The notes: generated by a model not told the origin, from the letters alone. A stretch of DNA of 64,000 nucleotides from Arthrobacter sp. MMS18-M83 (GCF_026683955.1 NZ_CP113343.1:2728001-2792000), one strand, 5' to 3'; positions 17,444 to 26,680 are shown, counted from the stretch's first letter. Numbers and translations: made by a program.

Positions 17444-17647
17444 CTACGACCAAAAGTATGTGTTTATGGCTGGATGTCTCTAGTCTTCCTATCAAGGACC
17501 TGCCTACGAAGACAGGACCCAAGCGGCTAGCAGCCCATATCCGCAGGAGTTTCACAGCACGGACCACCACCCTTGGCCCGGCACCGAAGCCTCTACACCT
17601 GCCCGAATTGTGCCGTGGGTTCACGGCTAGCCTGAGGAGACAACGAC

Positions 17648-18841
17648 GTGTCCGTCGAAACCATCACCCCTGAACAGAACCTGACTGCCCTGGCGCTGAG
17701 CGAAGAGGAAATCTTCGCGGCCCACGAAGGCGGCAAGCTCTCCGTTTCCAGCACCGTGCCGCTCTTGAACAAGCGTGACCTTTCCATTGCCTACACCCCC
17801 GGCGTCGCTGAGGTGAGCAGGGCGATTCACGCCAATCCGGAGCTTGCCCGCACGCACACGTGGGCCGAGCGCCTTGTGGTGGTCGTCAGCGATGGCACCG
17901 CGGTCCTTGGACTTGGCAACATCGGCCCCAGCGCCTCCCTCCCGGTCATGGAAGGAAAGTCCGCGCTTTTCAAGGCTTTCGGCGAGCTGGACTCGATTCC
18001 GCTGGTTCTCAACACCACTAACGTGGATGAGATCATCGAGACCCTGGTCCGCCTGCGCCCAAGCTTCGGTGCCGTGAACCTCGAGGACATCTCCGCTCCG
18101 CGCTGCTTCGAACTCGAAGAGCGTCTTATCGAGGCCCTTGACTGCCCGGTTATGCACGATGACCAGCATGGCACCGCCGTCGTGGTTCTCGCCGCCCTGA
18201 CGAACGCCGCCAAGGTGACCGGCCGCGAACTTGAAGGACTGAAGGTTGTGGTTTCCGGTGCAGGTGCCGCCGGGATCGCCGTGTCCGAGATCCTGCTCAC
18301 TGCTGGCGTCAAGGACGTCGTCCTGCTGGATTCCAAGGGCATCATCAACGCTGAGCGTGCCGATCTGGTGGCCGATTCGGGCAGCGTCAAGGCCCGCTTC
18401 GCCCAGCGGACCAACCCCCGCGGCCTTTCCGGCGGACCCGCCGAAGCCCTCACGGGCGCAGACGTGTTCGTCGGTGTTTCCTCGTCGAAGCTGGCCGAGG
18501 AACACCTGAAACTCATGAACAAGGATTCGATCGTGTTCGCGCTGTCCAACCCGGACCCGGAAGTTCTGCCCGAGGTCGCCGTCAAGTACGCGGCCGTTGT
18601 GGCTACGGGCCGTAGCGACTTCCCGAACCAGATCAACAACGTCCTGGCCTTCCCCGGGATCTTCCGCGGAGCCTTGGACGCCGGCGCGCGCCGGATCACT
18701 CCGGCCATGAAGCTCGCCGCGGCCCGCGCCATCGCCGCGCTGGCCGAAGAGGACCTCTCGGCCGACTACATCGTGCCCAGCCCGCTGGATCCCCGCGTTG
18801 CACCTGCGGTCACGGCGGCCGTTGCCGCTGCGGTTGAATAA
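17648..18841 (+). CDS. NAD(P)-dependent malic enzyme
   Basis: A 397-residue malic enzyme of the short bacterial type, without the C-terminal phosphotransacetylase-like domain. It converts malate to pyruvate and CO2 with reduction of NAD or NADP. Visible are AYTPGVAEV, the catalytic region VLGLGNIGPSASLPVMEGKSALFK, VNLEDISAPRCFELEERL, the metal-binding MHDDQHGTAVVVLAAL, the dinucleotide-binding VVVSGAGAAGIAVSEIL and FALSNPDPEVLPE. The GTG start has GAGGAGA about 8 bases upstream. The gene seems monocistronic with a clear terminator behind it. A GntR-type palindrome lies in its long upstream region. Confidence 0.93.
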   Translation: MSVETITPEQNLTALALSEEEIFAAHEGGKLSVSSTVPLLNKRDLSIAYTPGVAEVSRAIHANPELARTHTWAERLVVVVSDGTAVLGLGNIGPSASLPVMEGKSALFKAFGELDSIPLVLNTTNVDEIIETLVRLRPSFGAVNLEDISAPRCFELEERLIEALDCPVMHDDQHGTAVVVLAALTNAAKVTGRELEGLKVVVSGAGAAGIAVSEILLTAGVKDVVLLDSKGIINAERADLVADSGSVKARFAQRTNPRGLSGGPAEALTGADVFVGVSSSKLAEEHLKLMNKDSIVFALSNPDPEVLPEVAVKYAAVVATGRSDFPNQINNVLAFPGIFRGALDAGARRITPAMKLAAARAIAALAEEDLSADYIVPSPLDPRVAPAVTAAVAAAVE

Positions 18842-18866
18842 CCTAGCACTTCAGCCCCAAAAGCCG

Positions 18867-18914
18867 ACGACGGCGACTCTCCCGTGCTGGGGAGGGTCGC
18901 CGTCGTTCTTTGTT
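18867..18914 (+). terminator. Rho-independent terminator after malic enzyme
   Basis: ACGACGGCGACTCTCCC pairs with GGGAGGGTCGCCGTCGT around the loop GTGCTG with one mismatch, followed by TCTTTGTT. It starts 25 bases past the stop codon. Confidence 0.85.
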
Positions 18915-18984
18915 CCGCCACCACTGGCGGGCCGCACACCCAGACTGGGCCCATGAACGCCGAAACGATGGTGACCGTTCTCTG

Positions 18985-19140
18985 CGGTTCACGGCCCGAT
19001 ACGTGATGGAGCGTTGGGGGTTTGGGCCCGATAGGTGATGGAGCGTTTGCCTCGACCAACCCTCGCTCACCTTTAGCGCCTTTTTGACAGACCCTCCATC
19101 ACTTTTGGCGGCATTTTCGCCGACGCTCGCTCACGTCTCG
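18985..19140. repeat. Modular intergenic repeat, copy group D
   Basis: Direct units GATACGTGATGGAGCGTTG and GATAGGTGATGGAGCGTTT are followed by inverted units CCTCGCTCACCTTTAGCG, CCCTCCATCACTTTTGGC and GCTCGCTCACG. The block fills most of the 400-base gap between malic enzyme and the broken histidine kinase; apart from the terminator nothing else was seen there. Confidence 0.6.
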
Positions 19141-19242
19141 GGTTGGCTCCAAGGATGAATCCGCTGGCTTCCGGGTGGAGATCGGACGCAGGAGGGCAGA
19201 ATCGGCGTCGACGCATCCCGGGCCGTGGATAGGGTGGCTGAC

Positions 19243-20365
19243 ATGGAACAGACACTGAAAGTTGCACGGCAATGGGGCGCCCCCGCGGCGGCCGTCATCT
19301 TTTTCGCCCTGTGGTGCGTGGCGGAAGCGGGAAGGATGGGGGCCTCGGGGGTTGAACACGTGGCCCGGCACGTGGATGCTTGTCCTGATTGCCTTGACGA
19401 TCGCGGTAGCGGTGTGGAAGCCGTACGTATCACTCGGGCTGACCGCCATCCTTTTGCCGCAGGCTGTGCCGCCGTCGGCATCGCTTTGGCGCTCTACGAG
19501 GACCGGGGCAAGCTCTTCCAGTCCAAGGTCCTCGTCCAGGCCAATCTCAAGGAGACCGAGGTCGAGCTGGTCGTGGAGCAGGAACGCACCCGGATCGCCC
19601 GCGATCTCCACGACGTCTTGGCACACTCGCTCGCTGTCATTGCCGCGCAAGCCGACGGCACACGCTACCTCAGCCAGAGGACCAACCGAAAGCAGTGCTC
19701 GACGCCTTGGAGAACATCGCGGTGTCGGCCCGCCACGCCCTGGTGGACGCACAGCGCGTCATTGAAGGAGTGCGCGACGACGGCCTGGTCGCCCCGCAGC
19801 CCCGGCTCACCGACGTCGGGCCCCTTGTGGAGCGAATGCGCCAAGGAAGCCTCAAGGTCCAACAGAGCGAGACCGGTGTCCCGGTTGAGCTTGGCGCGGG
19901 TCAGCAACTCGCCGTCTTCCGGATTGTCCAGGAATGCCTCACGAACGCCCTCAAACACGGCGGGCGCGGCACCGCTGTGCGGCTTCACTTCGACTGGAGC
20001 GGCCCTGGGCTGACCATGCACGTTGCTTCCGACTGCCGGCGTCCGTTTCGATTGGGGGGACGGACGACGGCGATGAGGTGGCGCGTGTGGGGCGCGGCAT
20101 CCCCGGAATGCGGGAACGTGCACACCTGGCCGGCCGTTGGCTCAGCTCCGGGCCCGACGGCGAGCAGTTCCGTGTGACGGTCTTCATCCCCTACGGTTCA
20201 CGCTCGGCACCTCTCCCCTCGGAAAATCGCGGAGAAGAAGGCCTGGAAGGCGCTGCGGACCGGGAAGCCGCGTCCCCAAAGGGCTTTGAGCAGGAGCCGG
20301 CGCTTGCACTCGAAGGCGCTTCGCCGTCGTTGTCCCTTGAGCGGGAAAGCGGCGGACGTGGCTGA
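19243..20365 (+). pseudogene. Two-component sensor histidine kinase (HisKA_3/NarX type), several frame changes
   Basis: Pieces of one histidine kinase appear in successive reading frames. The N terminus (19243 to ~19355) and the dimerisation/phosphoacceptor part (~19470-19690, with ERTRIARDLHDVLAHSLAVI and its H-box histidine) share one frame. A membrane helix (MLVLIALTIAVAVW) sits between them in a second frame. The N-box region FRIVQECLTNALKHGG (~19690-20040) is in a third, and the C-terminal G-box end (GRGIPGMRERAHLAGRW) is again in the second. At least four frame changes would be needed to make one protein, so the gene is broken here or the sequence is faulty. TAGGGT lies 6 bases before the ATG at 19243. 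The last frame ends at 20365, overlapping the response-regulator start. Confidence 0.85.
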
Positions 20366-21032
20366 AGCGCAGATCACGGTTGCCTTGGTAGACGACCAGC
20401 CCCTCTTCCGCGCCGGCATCCGCATGCTGGTGCAGAGCCAAGCAGACATGGACATGGCGTGGGAGGCCCACGACGGCGAACAGGCCGTGGCGCTCGCCGC
20501 CAAGCTGCGGCCGGACGTCATGCTGATGGACCTTCGGATGCCGGTGCTGGATGGAGTCGGGGCCACGCGGCGCATCACGGAGGAAGCCGATGCGGCAGGA
20601 GTGGACAAGCCCAAGATCATTGCCCTGACCACCTTCAACAGGGACCAGGCCGTGGTTGAGGCGGTGCAGACGGGCGCAAGCGGCTACCTGCTCAAGAGTG
20701 CCGAGCCGGAGTTCCTGCTGGCCGCGATCCGAACCGTGTACTCGGGATACTCGGTGATCGCGCCCGGTCCGGTGCACGAGCTCTTCCAGCACGCAGCCCG
20801 GACAGTGCCGGTGGCCGGGCCGGACCTCGCCGTGATGGACGAGCTCTCGCCACGCGAGCGGGATGTGTTCTTGCTCGCGGCCAAGGGCCTGGGGAACGCT
20901 GAGCTGGCAGAGAGCCTGTTTGTCTCTGAGGCCACAGTTAAATCCCATTTGCGCAGTGTGCTCAGCAAGCTCGGGCTGCGTACCAGGCTTCAACTGGTGG
21001 CCTTCGCCTATGAGCACCGGCTGCTCGGCTAG
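20358..21032 (+). CDS. LuxR/NarL family response regulator
   Basis: A 224-residue response regulator. The receiver domain has the acidic pair VDDQ, the phosphoacceptor aspartate in DVMLMDLRMPVLDG, and the conserved threonine and lysine (IIALTTF, GYLLKSAEP). The C-terminal LuxR helix-turn-helix is LSPRERDVFLLAAKGLGNAELAESLFVSEATVKSHLRSVLSKLGLRTRLQLV. The GTG at 20358 is chosen because the receiver fold begins right after it; it overlaps the end of the kinase frame (GGACGTGGCTGA), a sign of former translational coupling. If the kinase is really dead, this regulator has lost its partner or takes phosphate from another source. Confidence 0.9.
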   Translation: MAEAQITVALVDDQPLFRAGIRMLVQSQADMDMAWEAHDGEQAVALAAKLRPDVMLMDLRMPVLDGVGATRRITEEADAAGVDKPKIIALTTFNRDQAVVEAVQTGASGYLLKSAEPEFLLAAIRTVYSGYSVIAPGPVHELFQHAARTVPVAGPDLAVMDELSPRERDVFLLAAKGLGNAELAESLFVSEATVKSHLRSVLSKLGLRTRLQLVAFAYEHRLLG

Positions 21033-21115
21033 GCACCCCCAAATGCAAGGCGACGGCCGCCCCGGTGGGGACGGCCGCCGTCGTGCAACTGCAGGTACTG
21101 CAGAGTCAGGGTGCG

Positions 21116-21586
21116 CTACATGGCGCGGCCCTTCGTCTCCTCCCTTGCGTCACGCCCGAGCCAAAGGCCAAGGGCGACCATGACAACGCCGAGAACCAGG
21201 TGCAGCCAGTCGTCCGCGGCGTTCATGGGCACGAAGTCAGCGCTCATGTTCGACATGGTGATTAGACCGTAGATCCAAAGGACGAGGTAGATTGCGCCGC
21301 CACCAATGAGGTAACCACGCGCCATCCTGCCGGTTCTGGCCAGGTAAAGGCCTGCAGCGCCGAACAGCAGATGGACAATGTTGTGCAGGACGGATACTTG
21401 GAAGACTCCAAGAAGCATGGCGCCCGAATCATGTCCTGCAAAGGTCATGGCGCCGTAATTGCTGGTGATGCCCGGGATAAATCCCAAGACGCCAACAGCC
21501 AGGAAAACCCAGCCCAAACCCAGTGCTGTGTTGTGCAGCGTCAGCCCCATCACGTGGTGCTGCGCGGGGTGTGAAGCAGTGGTCAT
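21116..21586 (-). CDS. DUF4383 domain membrane protein
   Basis: A 156-residue protein with four predicted membrane helices: WVFLAVGVLGFIPGI, the SVLHNIVHLLFGAAGLYLA helix, GYLIGGGAIYLVLWIYGLI and WLHLVLGVVMVALGLWLG. The histidine-containing motif VLHNIVHLLFG is typical of the actinobacterial DUF4383 family, which has no known function. GGGAGGAGC precedes the ATG. It is convergent with the response regulator and divergent from the hypothetical gene at 21785. A GC-rich inverted sequence at about 21048-21080 probably ends the response-regulator message. Confidence 0.85.
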   Translation of the reverse strand: MTTASHPAQHHVMGLTLHNTALGLGWVFLAVGVLGFIPGITSNYGAMTFAGHDSGAMLLGVFQVSVLHNIVHLLFGAAGLYLARTGRMARGYLIGGGAIYLVLWIYGLITMSNMSADFVPMNAADDWLHLVLGVVMVALGLWLGRDAREETKGRAM

Positions 21587-21784
21587 AGCTCCTCCCGATC
21601 ACGATTTCGATCGGCCCTTCAAATGGAGGGCCGCATCGCGGCAAGGAGTCGGAACCCTGCCGACGAGGATATCTTACTCCCGAAAACCCGGGAAATAGAG
21701 GGGATGGCGTGGGACAACGCGCAGCTAGCATGGTTCTGTGATGCCCAATTCTGCAATGGATTATCCTGCGACGGCAGGGCAACC

Positions 21785-22783
21785 GTGAGTGAGCCATCGG
21801 TTCCCGGTAATCAAGGAGCGATTTTCGGCGACACGAGGGACATCACACCGTTCCGCGACGGACATGTCCGCACCTCGGTGAGTGGACTGGCGGAGGGCCT
21901 GGGCGGTGCGATTGCCGGCGTCCTGAAGGGAAAGGCCGCTGGCCGGATCGACGTCGACGGGGATGTCCCCAAGCTCAAGCGGCTGGCCGGCAAGACCGCC
22001 AAATCCGTGTACGACGCCATTTTCACCAGCACGGAACCGGACCGCCTCATCACCCTAGCCCGCACCTACCCCGGCTGGGCCGGGCTTTGCTACGTGATTG
22101 CCGGCCTGCTTGCGTACAAGCACGGCGGATATCTGCGCGCGTCGGAACTGCTGCAGCGGGGCTTGTCCATACGGATCGACGACGCCGCCAGCCGGTTCTC
22201 CGGCAGTTGCCTTGGCAGGGTGGTTACGCGGGTTGAGGTTGCGGAGCGGATTGAAGTTCCGGTCCTGTTCAGCGAGGAATCGGTGTTCCTTGCCCTCTCG
22301 CACTGCTCTCGGGAGACGGGCCAGACGGCGGAGGCCCTCGACATCCTGGCTAGCCTGCCGCCGTCGTTGCCCACCGCGCTTGCCCGCTGCACCGCAGCGG
22401 CGGCACTTGAGCGGCACGCCGACGTCGTCAGATGGACGGACGGGCTCCGCAACGCGGACGACCTCTCGGCGGCGCTCTTGCTGATACGGGCGCAGTCACT
22501 CAGGGCGTTGGGGGAGCGGGCGGCGGCGCAAGCCGCACTCGCCGAGGTACTCCGGAGGAAGAAGACCAGCCTCGCCTTGCGCAACGACGCACTCACGGAC
22601 CGGGCTCTGTCGATGCTTGAGGTCAGGCGGAGGGCGCCCGGCCCTCGTCCGCTCAGTCCTCGCGTCGTTATGCGGACTCGGCGTAAGTCCGAGGGGGCCG
22701 AGTTGGAGGCAGTGGATGGGATCCGCAGGGACATCGAGGTGCGCCGGCTGTGGAACAAAGACTTCGGCGAACCTGGCGGTTAG
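21785..22783 (+). CDS. Hypothetical protein, helical (TPR-like)
   Basis: The product is not recognised. From the GTG at 21785 the protein has 332 residues; the frame is open up to 21623, so the start is uncertain. The middle part (AGLCYVIAGLLAYKHGGYLRASELLQRGL, residues ~95-125, and later ALARCTAAAALERHADVV and AAAQAALAEVLRRKKTS) has the Ala/Leu-rich helical-hairpin look of TPR-like repeats, suggesting a scaffold or interaction protein. There is no signal peptide and no clear membrane segment. The C terminus is strongly basic then acidic. It is convergent with the YtfJ-like gene at 22803 and has no operon partner. Confidence 0.7.
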   Translation: MSEPSVPGNQGAIFGDTRDITPFRDGHVRTSVSGLAEGLGGAIAGVLKGKAAGRIDVDGDVPKLKRLAGKTAKSVYDAIFTSTEPDRLITLARTYPGWAGLCYVIAGLLAYKHGGYLRASELLQRGLSIRIDDAASRFSGSCLGRVVTRVEVAERIEVPVLFSEESVFLALSHCSRETGQTAEALDILASLPPSLPTALARCTAAAALERHADVVRWTDGLRNADDLSAALLLIRAQSLRALGERAAAQAALAEVLRRKKTSLALRNDALTDRALSMLEVRRRAPGPRPLSPRVVMRTRRKSEGAELEAVDGIRRDIEVRRLWNKDFGEPGG

Positions 22784-22802
22784 CACGGCCTAACGCCCGC
22801 GG

Positions 22803-23126
22803 TTAGGACCGAAGCGCGCGAAGGACTCCTCGAAGCGAGACGCCCACGGCACCGACAAGTGGCAGCAACATGGCCATCACAACCACGGTGTTCTGCTGGA
22901 AAGTCACGCGCCCGCTGGCGTTGCGGCCATAGACCCCGACCGGGAGCACAAAACCGCCGCCTCCACCGCCCGCAGCATTGGTTCCATCGCCGCCTCCTCC
23001 GAATCCAAAGGACACCAGGGCTACTGGGATTAGTTCTTCTCCGCCGATCTGCAGGGGAGGGCCGTACGCCGTCGATACACCGACCTTTTTGAAGGCCTCC
23101 ACGAGGGCTGAAAATTGATCGGACAT
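22803..23126 (-). CDS. YtfJ/GerW-like protein
   Basis: A 107-residue protein with the signature of the sporulation-protein YtfJ family: VSTAYGPPLQIGGEELIPV, VSFGFGGGGDG and a Gly-rich segment AAGGGGGGFVLPVGVYGRN, followed by a C-terminal hydrophobic helix (TVVVMAMLLPLVGAVGVSL). In Bacillus the relative is needed for spore germination, but the family is widespread in actinobacteria that do not sporulate, where its role is unknown. It lies between convergent and co-directional single genes without an obvious operon. Confidence 0.78.
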   Translation of the reverse strand: MSDQFSALVEAFKKVGVSTAYGPPLQIGGEELIPVALVSFGFGGGGDGTNAAGGGGGGFVLPVGVYGRNASGRVTFQQNTVVVMAMLLPLVGAVGVSLRGVLRALRS

Positions 23127-23186
23127 GAAGCCGACGATATGCCGCCTCGCCGTAGAACGCCAGAGCGATCTCGCCTGACGCTCGCG

Positions 23187-23822
23187 TCACCGGAGCAGCG
23201 GAAGCAACTGTTCGCCCAACAGCACGGCCCCGAGCGCCACCATGATAATGCCGCTGCCGAGCGTCACCACGCGTGCGGCGGAGGGTCGGGACTGCAGCAG
23301 CTTTCGGGAAGTCATCGCCACCGCCGTGTAGATTATGCCCACGAACAGCACGAATGTGAGGCCCAGCACTCCGGATTGCACCGGCACCGGCAAGGACGCT
23401 TCAGGGCTCACGAACTGCGGCACAAGTGCCAGGAAGAACAGCAGGCCCTTGGGGTTGATGCCACTGGTGCCCATGCCTTGCAGGAAGGTGCGCAACTGGT
23501 TTCGGGACTGCCCGACGGCGTCATCCGCGCTGAAGCTCGCGCCGCGCCACGAGCGCATAGTGCTCACGCCGAGCCAGAGCAAATAGGCGGCGCCCGCGAT
23601 CGTCAGCCAGCCAAGGAGCCCCGGAACGCCGGTCAAAAGGGCGGCGAGCCCGGCCGTCAGGAAGGCCGTGTGCAGGATGTATCCGCTGCACAGGCCAGCC
23701 ACGGCGGGGACGAAACTGCGCTGCCGCAAGCCCGCAGCGATCGAATATGCCCAATCAACGCCGGGGGTGCAGGCCAAGGTGACGGCGACAATCACGAAGG
23801 CGAGGAAGAGGTGGGGATTCAT
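23187..23822 (-). CDS. LysE/RhtB family amino acid exporter
   Basis: A 211-residue, six-helix membrane protein. The N terminus (HLFLAFVIVAVTLACTPGVDWAYSIAAGLRQ) matches the LysE family start, with CTPGVDW in place of the usual TPGP. Later comes TSGINPKGLLFFLALVPQFVS, the conserved NPK segment. Proteins of this family export amino acids such as lysine, threonine or homoserine lactones. GGAGCC precedes the ATG. An Lrp/AsnC regulator is divergent 103 bases away, the typical LysE-LysG-like arrangement, so amino-acid-induced export is the likely role. Confidence 0.9.
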   Translation of the reverse strand: MNPHLFLAFVIVAVTLACTPGVDWAYSIAAGLRQRSFVPAVAGLCSGYILHTAFLTAGLAALLTGVPGLLGWLTIAGAAYLLWLGVSTMRSWRGASFSADDAVGQSRNQLRTFLQGMGTSGINPKGLLFFLALVPQFVSPEASLPVPVQSGVLGLTFVLFVGIIYTAVAMTSRKLLQSRPSAARVVTLGSGIIMVALGAVLLGEQLLPLLR

Positions 23823-23925
23823 GGTGGCTCCTGGCTGGTGGGTACACCATGAACCTTATGAAAAATCTGCCCATAAGTGTTCCCATATTTAGCCCGGCTT
23901 GCCGCGGAATCGGTAAGATAATTGC

Positions 23926-24381
23926 GTGATTGATGGAATTGACAGAACTATTTTGCGTCACCTCAAAGAGGATGGGCGAATGACTGCCACAGCGCTCGCG
24001 GCCAAGGTGGGATTGACCGTGGCGCCATGCCATAGGCGGCTGCGTGATCTCGAGGCTTCCGGAGTGATTCGGGGCTATCGGGCGGACATTGATCCGGCGG
24101 CGATTGGCCTGGGATTCGAGGCGATCGTCTTCGTGACCCTACGCCAGGTGGACCGCACCACCATGTCGGACTTCGAGGACCGCGTGGCGGCTAACCCCAA
24201 CATTGTCGAAGCACAGCGGCTTTTCGGCTCACCGGACTATCTCCTGCGCGTGATCGCCGCCGACCTCCCGGCCTACCAGCGTTTCTACGACGACCAGCTC
24301 ACCGCACTTCCCGCCGTCGAGCGCCTCACCTCGACCTTGGTGATGAAGAACCTGAAGACGAACGCGGGACCGCCGGTCTGA
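23926..24381 (+). CDS. Lrp/AsnC family regulator of the divergent LysE exporter
   Basis: A 151-residue protein. The N-terminal helix-turn-helix is IDRTILRHLKEDGRMTATALAAKVGLTVAPCHRRLRDLEASGVIRGYRADID, followed by the RAM ligand domain (VFVTLRQVDRTTMSDFEDRVAANPNIVEAQRLFGSPDYLLRVIAADLPAYQRF). The GTG start at 23926 has no ribosome-binding site but TAAGAT lies 6 bases before it, so the message is probably leaderless. It is divergent from the LysE-type exporter, which it probably activates on binding an amino acid. Confidence 0.9.
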   Translation: MIDGIDRTILRHLKEDGRMTATALAAKVGLTVAPCHRRLRDLEASGVIRGYRADIDPAAIGLGFEAIVFVTLRQVDRTTMSDFEDRVAANPNIVEAQRLFGSPDYLLRVIAADLPAYQRFYDDQLTALPAVERLTSTLVMKNLKTNAGPPV

Positions 24382-24423
24382 GTTCGGCCTTATTTTGTCG
24401 CACCCTCCTGGCAGAGTGTTTCC

Positions 24424-26219
24424 ATGGAAGCGATCGGATACTTCGACACCCGGCAGGGCCTTGCGTCCCGCGGGCTTTTCGGAGTGTCCCGTCATGGCGG
24501 TGTTCCGCGACTTGCCGCGGTCCCGGACGGGCCTCCGGGCGGGCTGACGTTGGTGGATCCGTGCGATGGGGGCGGTTGGCAGGCCGCTTTGGACGGGGCC
24601 CTGGCGGCGTTGAGGTCGTTGGCGGAAAAGGCGGCCGATGACGTTGGAGTCTTGGGTTTCCAGGAGGCTGTCGCGTTCGCCTCCGGTGTGGAAGAACTCT
24701 CCCGCGCCCTGGATTATCTCCAGGTGGTCGCGGCTTCGGGGCTGGACAGGGCACGGAGGGATGAACCCACTACCCGGCCGGGCTGGACAACGGGCTGGGC
24801 CTCTGATGCGGATACCGGCTCTGGAATGGGCTGGACGTCCGAGACAACAGCGGGCCAAGCGGACGCGCAGGGCGATGCCTCCGGCTCGGTGCAGGGCGCT
24901 CGTGCGTCCGGCGCGGGGAGCGCAAGTCTTGAGGCCGCAGCGACTTCTTCCATGCGGGGAACGGGGGGCGTTCGTGGCGGGGAGTTCAGGTCCACGGCTG
25001 AGCATCTGCGTTCGTTGCTGCGGATCAGTGCCGTCGAGGCCAGGCGCCGGCTCGCCGCGGCTCAGGAGCTGCTACCGAGCCGCGGCCTCACCGGACAAAT
25101 GGTCCCTCCCCGGCACCAGCAAACGGCCGCGGCGCTGGCGTCCGGGGTGATCGGGTCCCGCTCGGCCGGGATCATCACGATGGCCTTGGAGAAGGTGCGT
25201 CCGCTTTGCAGCCCCGAGAAGGCTGCGGAGATGGAACACGCCCTGGCCCGTACCGCGGAGGAAAATGATCAGGATTTCCTGGCCAGGGTTGCCCGGCGTT
25301 GGGTCGATGCGATTGACCAGGACGGCCCGGAACCATCCGAAGAATCCCTCCGCTACCATCAAGGGGCGTTCCTGCGCCGTCCCAAGCACGGGCTGCAGCA
25401 TGTGGAGATCTTCGCCACCACCGAGCAATACGAACACCTGCTCACGGTCATGAACACCGCTGCCAACCGCCACGGGCGGCCACCCCAGGGCACAGTTCAT
25501 GCCTCCGTGGAATCATTCGACGATTCTTCCGGCGAGGCATCGGACAATGCCGAGCCGCTGGACCGGCGTTCGAGGGCGCAGAAGCTCCTGGACGGTTTGA
25601 TCGGCGCCTGCACGCTCGCCCTGGCCGCAGGGTCCCTGCCCGCCACGGGCGGCCACCGCCCGCAGGTCCTGGCCACCATCGAGCACCGCGAACTCTTCCC
25701 CCAAACAGCCGGCATCCGCAGCCCGGGCAGCCTTCACCATCCGGGCAACTTTCGCAGTTTGGTCAGCCCGCCCTGTTCAACCGCCCCCAGAAGGGCAGTG
25801 GCACCGGGTCCTTCACGTTCACCGGGCCCGTCCCGGCAGCCACTTTGCGCAAACTCGCCTGCGACGCGGATATCATCCCCGTAGTCCTCGGCGGAGAAGG
25901 CCAAGTGCTGGACATCGGACGGGCCTCAAGGATCTTCCCGCCGCACATCCGCAAAGCCATCACAGCGCGGGACAAAGGCTGCGCTTTCCCCGGGTGCACC
26001 ATACCGGCACCGTGGTGCGAGGCCCACCACATCGAGTATTGGTCCCGGGGCGGACCCACCAGCACGGCTAACGGGACGCTGCTCTGCAGCCATCACCATC
26101 ACCTGATCCACAAGGAAGACTGGCGCATCCAGGTCCGCAACGGGATCCCTTGGTTCATCCCGCCACCCCACACGGACCCGCACCGGAAACCCCGAAGAAA
26201 CCACTACTTCCAGATATGA
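24424..26219 (+). pseudogene. DUF222/HNH endonuclease protein with one frameshift
   Basis: The first frame (24424-25884) gives the N-terminal DUF222 part (RSLLRISAVEARRRLAAAQEL, then HVEIFATTEQYEHLLTVMN near residue 325). The HNH nuclease end is in another frame up to 26219 (DKGCAFPGCTIPAPWCEAHHIEYW, with HHHHLIH), all key His/Cys residues present. Homologs are single chains of this type, so one base has been lost, most simply in the CCCCC run at 25698-25702; adding one C gives a continuous protein of ~598 residues through a Gln/Pro/Ser-rich linker. A large multicopy family in Arthrobacter-type genomes, of unknown cell role. Sequencing error or -1 slippage at this run would restore it. Confidence 0.8.
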
Positions 26220-26221
26220 CC

Positions 26222-26680
26222 TCACGCCCCCAGCAAACCCGTGGTCCGGTACGGAATCACCTCGCGCAGGAACATGCTGGTGGATGTGCGGACGATTCCG
26301 GGGCACAGCCTGATCTCTTCGGACACGCGGTATAGATCGTCCGGGCTTGTGGCGACCACGCGGATGATGAGGTCGGTGTCGCCGGCTGGAGCATGGCATT
26401 CGAGGACCTCGGGGATGTCGCGCAGGGCCGCGATCGCCTCGTTGAGCCGGCTCTGGTCCAACTCCGCGCTCACCGCTGCCGCAACGCCCCGGCCCAATGC
26501 GGAAGGCAGCACGCGGCTGCTGTTCGGACGCAGAGCGCCCGACGCCGTCATGCGCTCCAGGCGCGACTGGACTGTCCCGCGCGCCAAGCCCAAGCGCTGG
26601 GCGAGGACCATGATCGGCACCCGGGGGTCGTCGTCGAGCGCGGCAAGGATGCGCTTGTCGGTTGAGTCCAATTCCTGCAT
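26222..26680 (-). CDS. Lrp/AsnC family transcriptional regulator
   Basis: A 152-residue protein with the N-terminal helix-turn-helix DSTDKRILAALDDDPRVPIMVLAQRLGLARGTVQSRLERMTASGAL and a C-terminal ligand domain with ECHAPAGDTDLIIRVVATSPDDLYRV. It ends two bases beyond the DUF222 stop, tail to tail. It is divergent from the RraA-permease-oxoprolinase unit with a 267-base gap. It may therefore regulate that unit, responding to an amino or oxo acid, although the operator-like box in that promoter is not of a known Lrp form. Confidence 0.9.
   Translation of the reverse strand: MQELDSTDKRILAALDDDPRVPIMVLAQRLGLARGTVQSRLERMTASGALRPNSSRVLPSALGRGVAAAVSAELDQSRLNEAIAALRDIPEVLECHAPAGDTDLIIRVVATSPDDLYRVSEEIRLCPGIVRTSTSMFLREVIPYRTTGLLGA

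Noticed and set aside
658..19140. Repeat blocks considered as CRISPR arrays
   Set aside because: Units are degenerate, occur in both orientations, lack regular spacers, and no cas genes are present.
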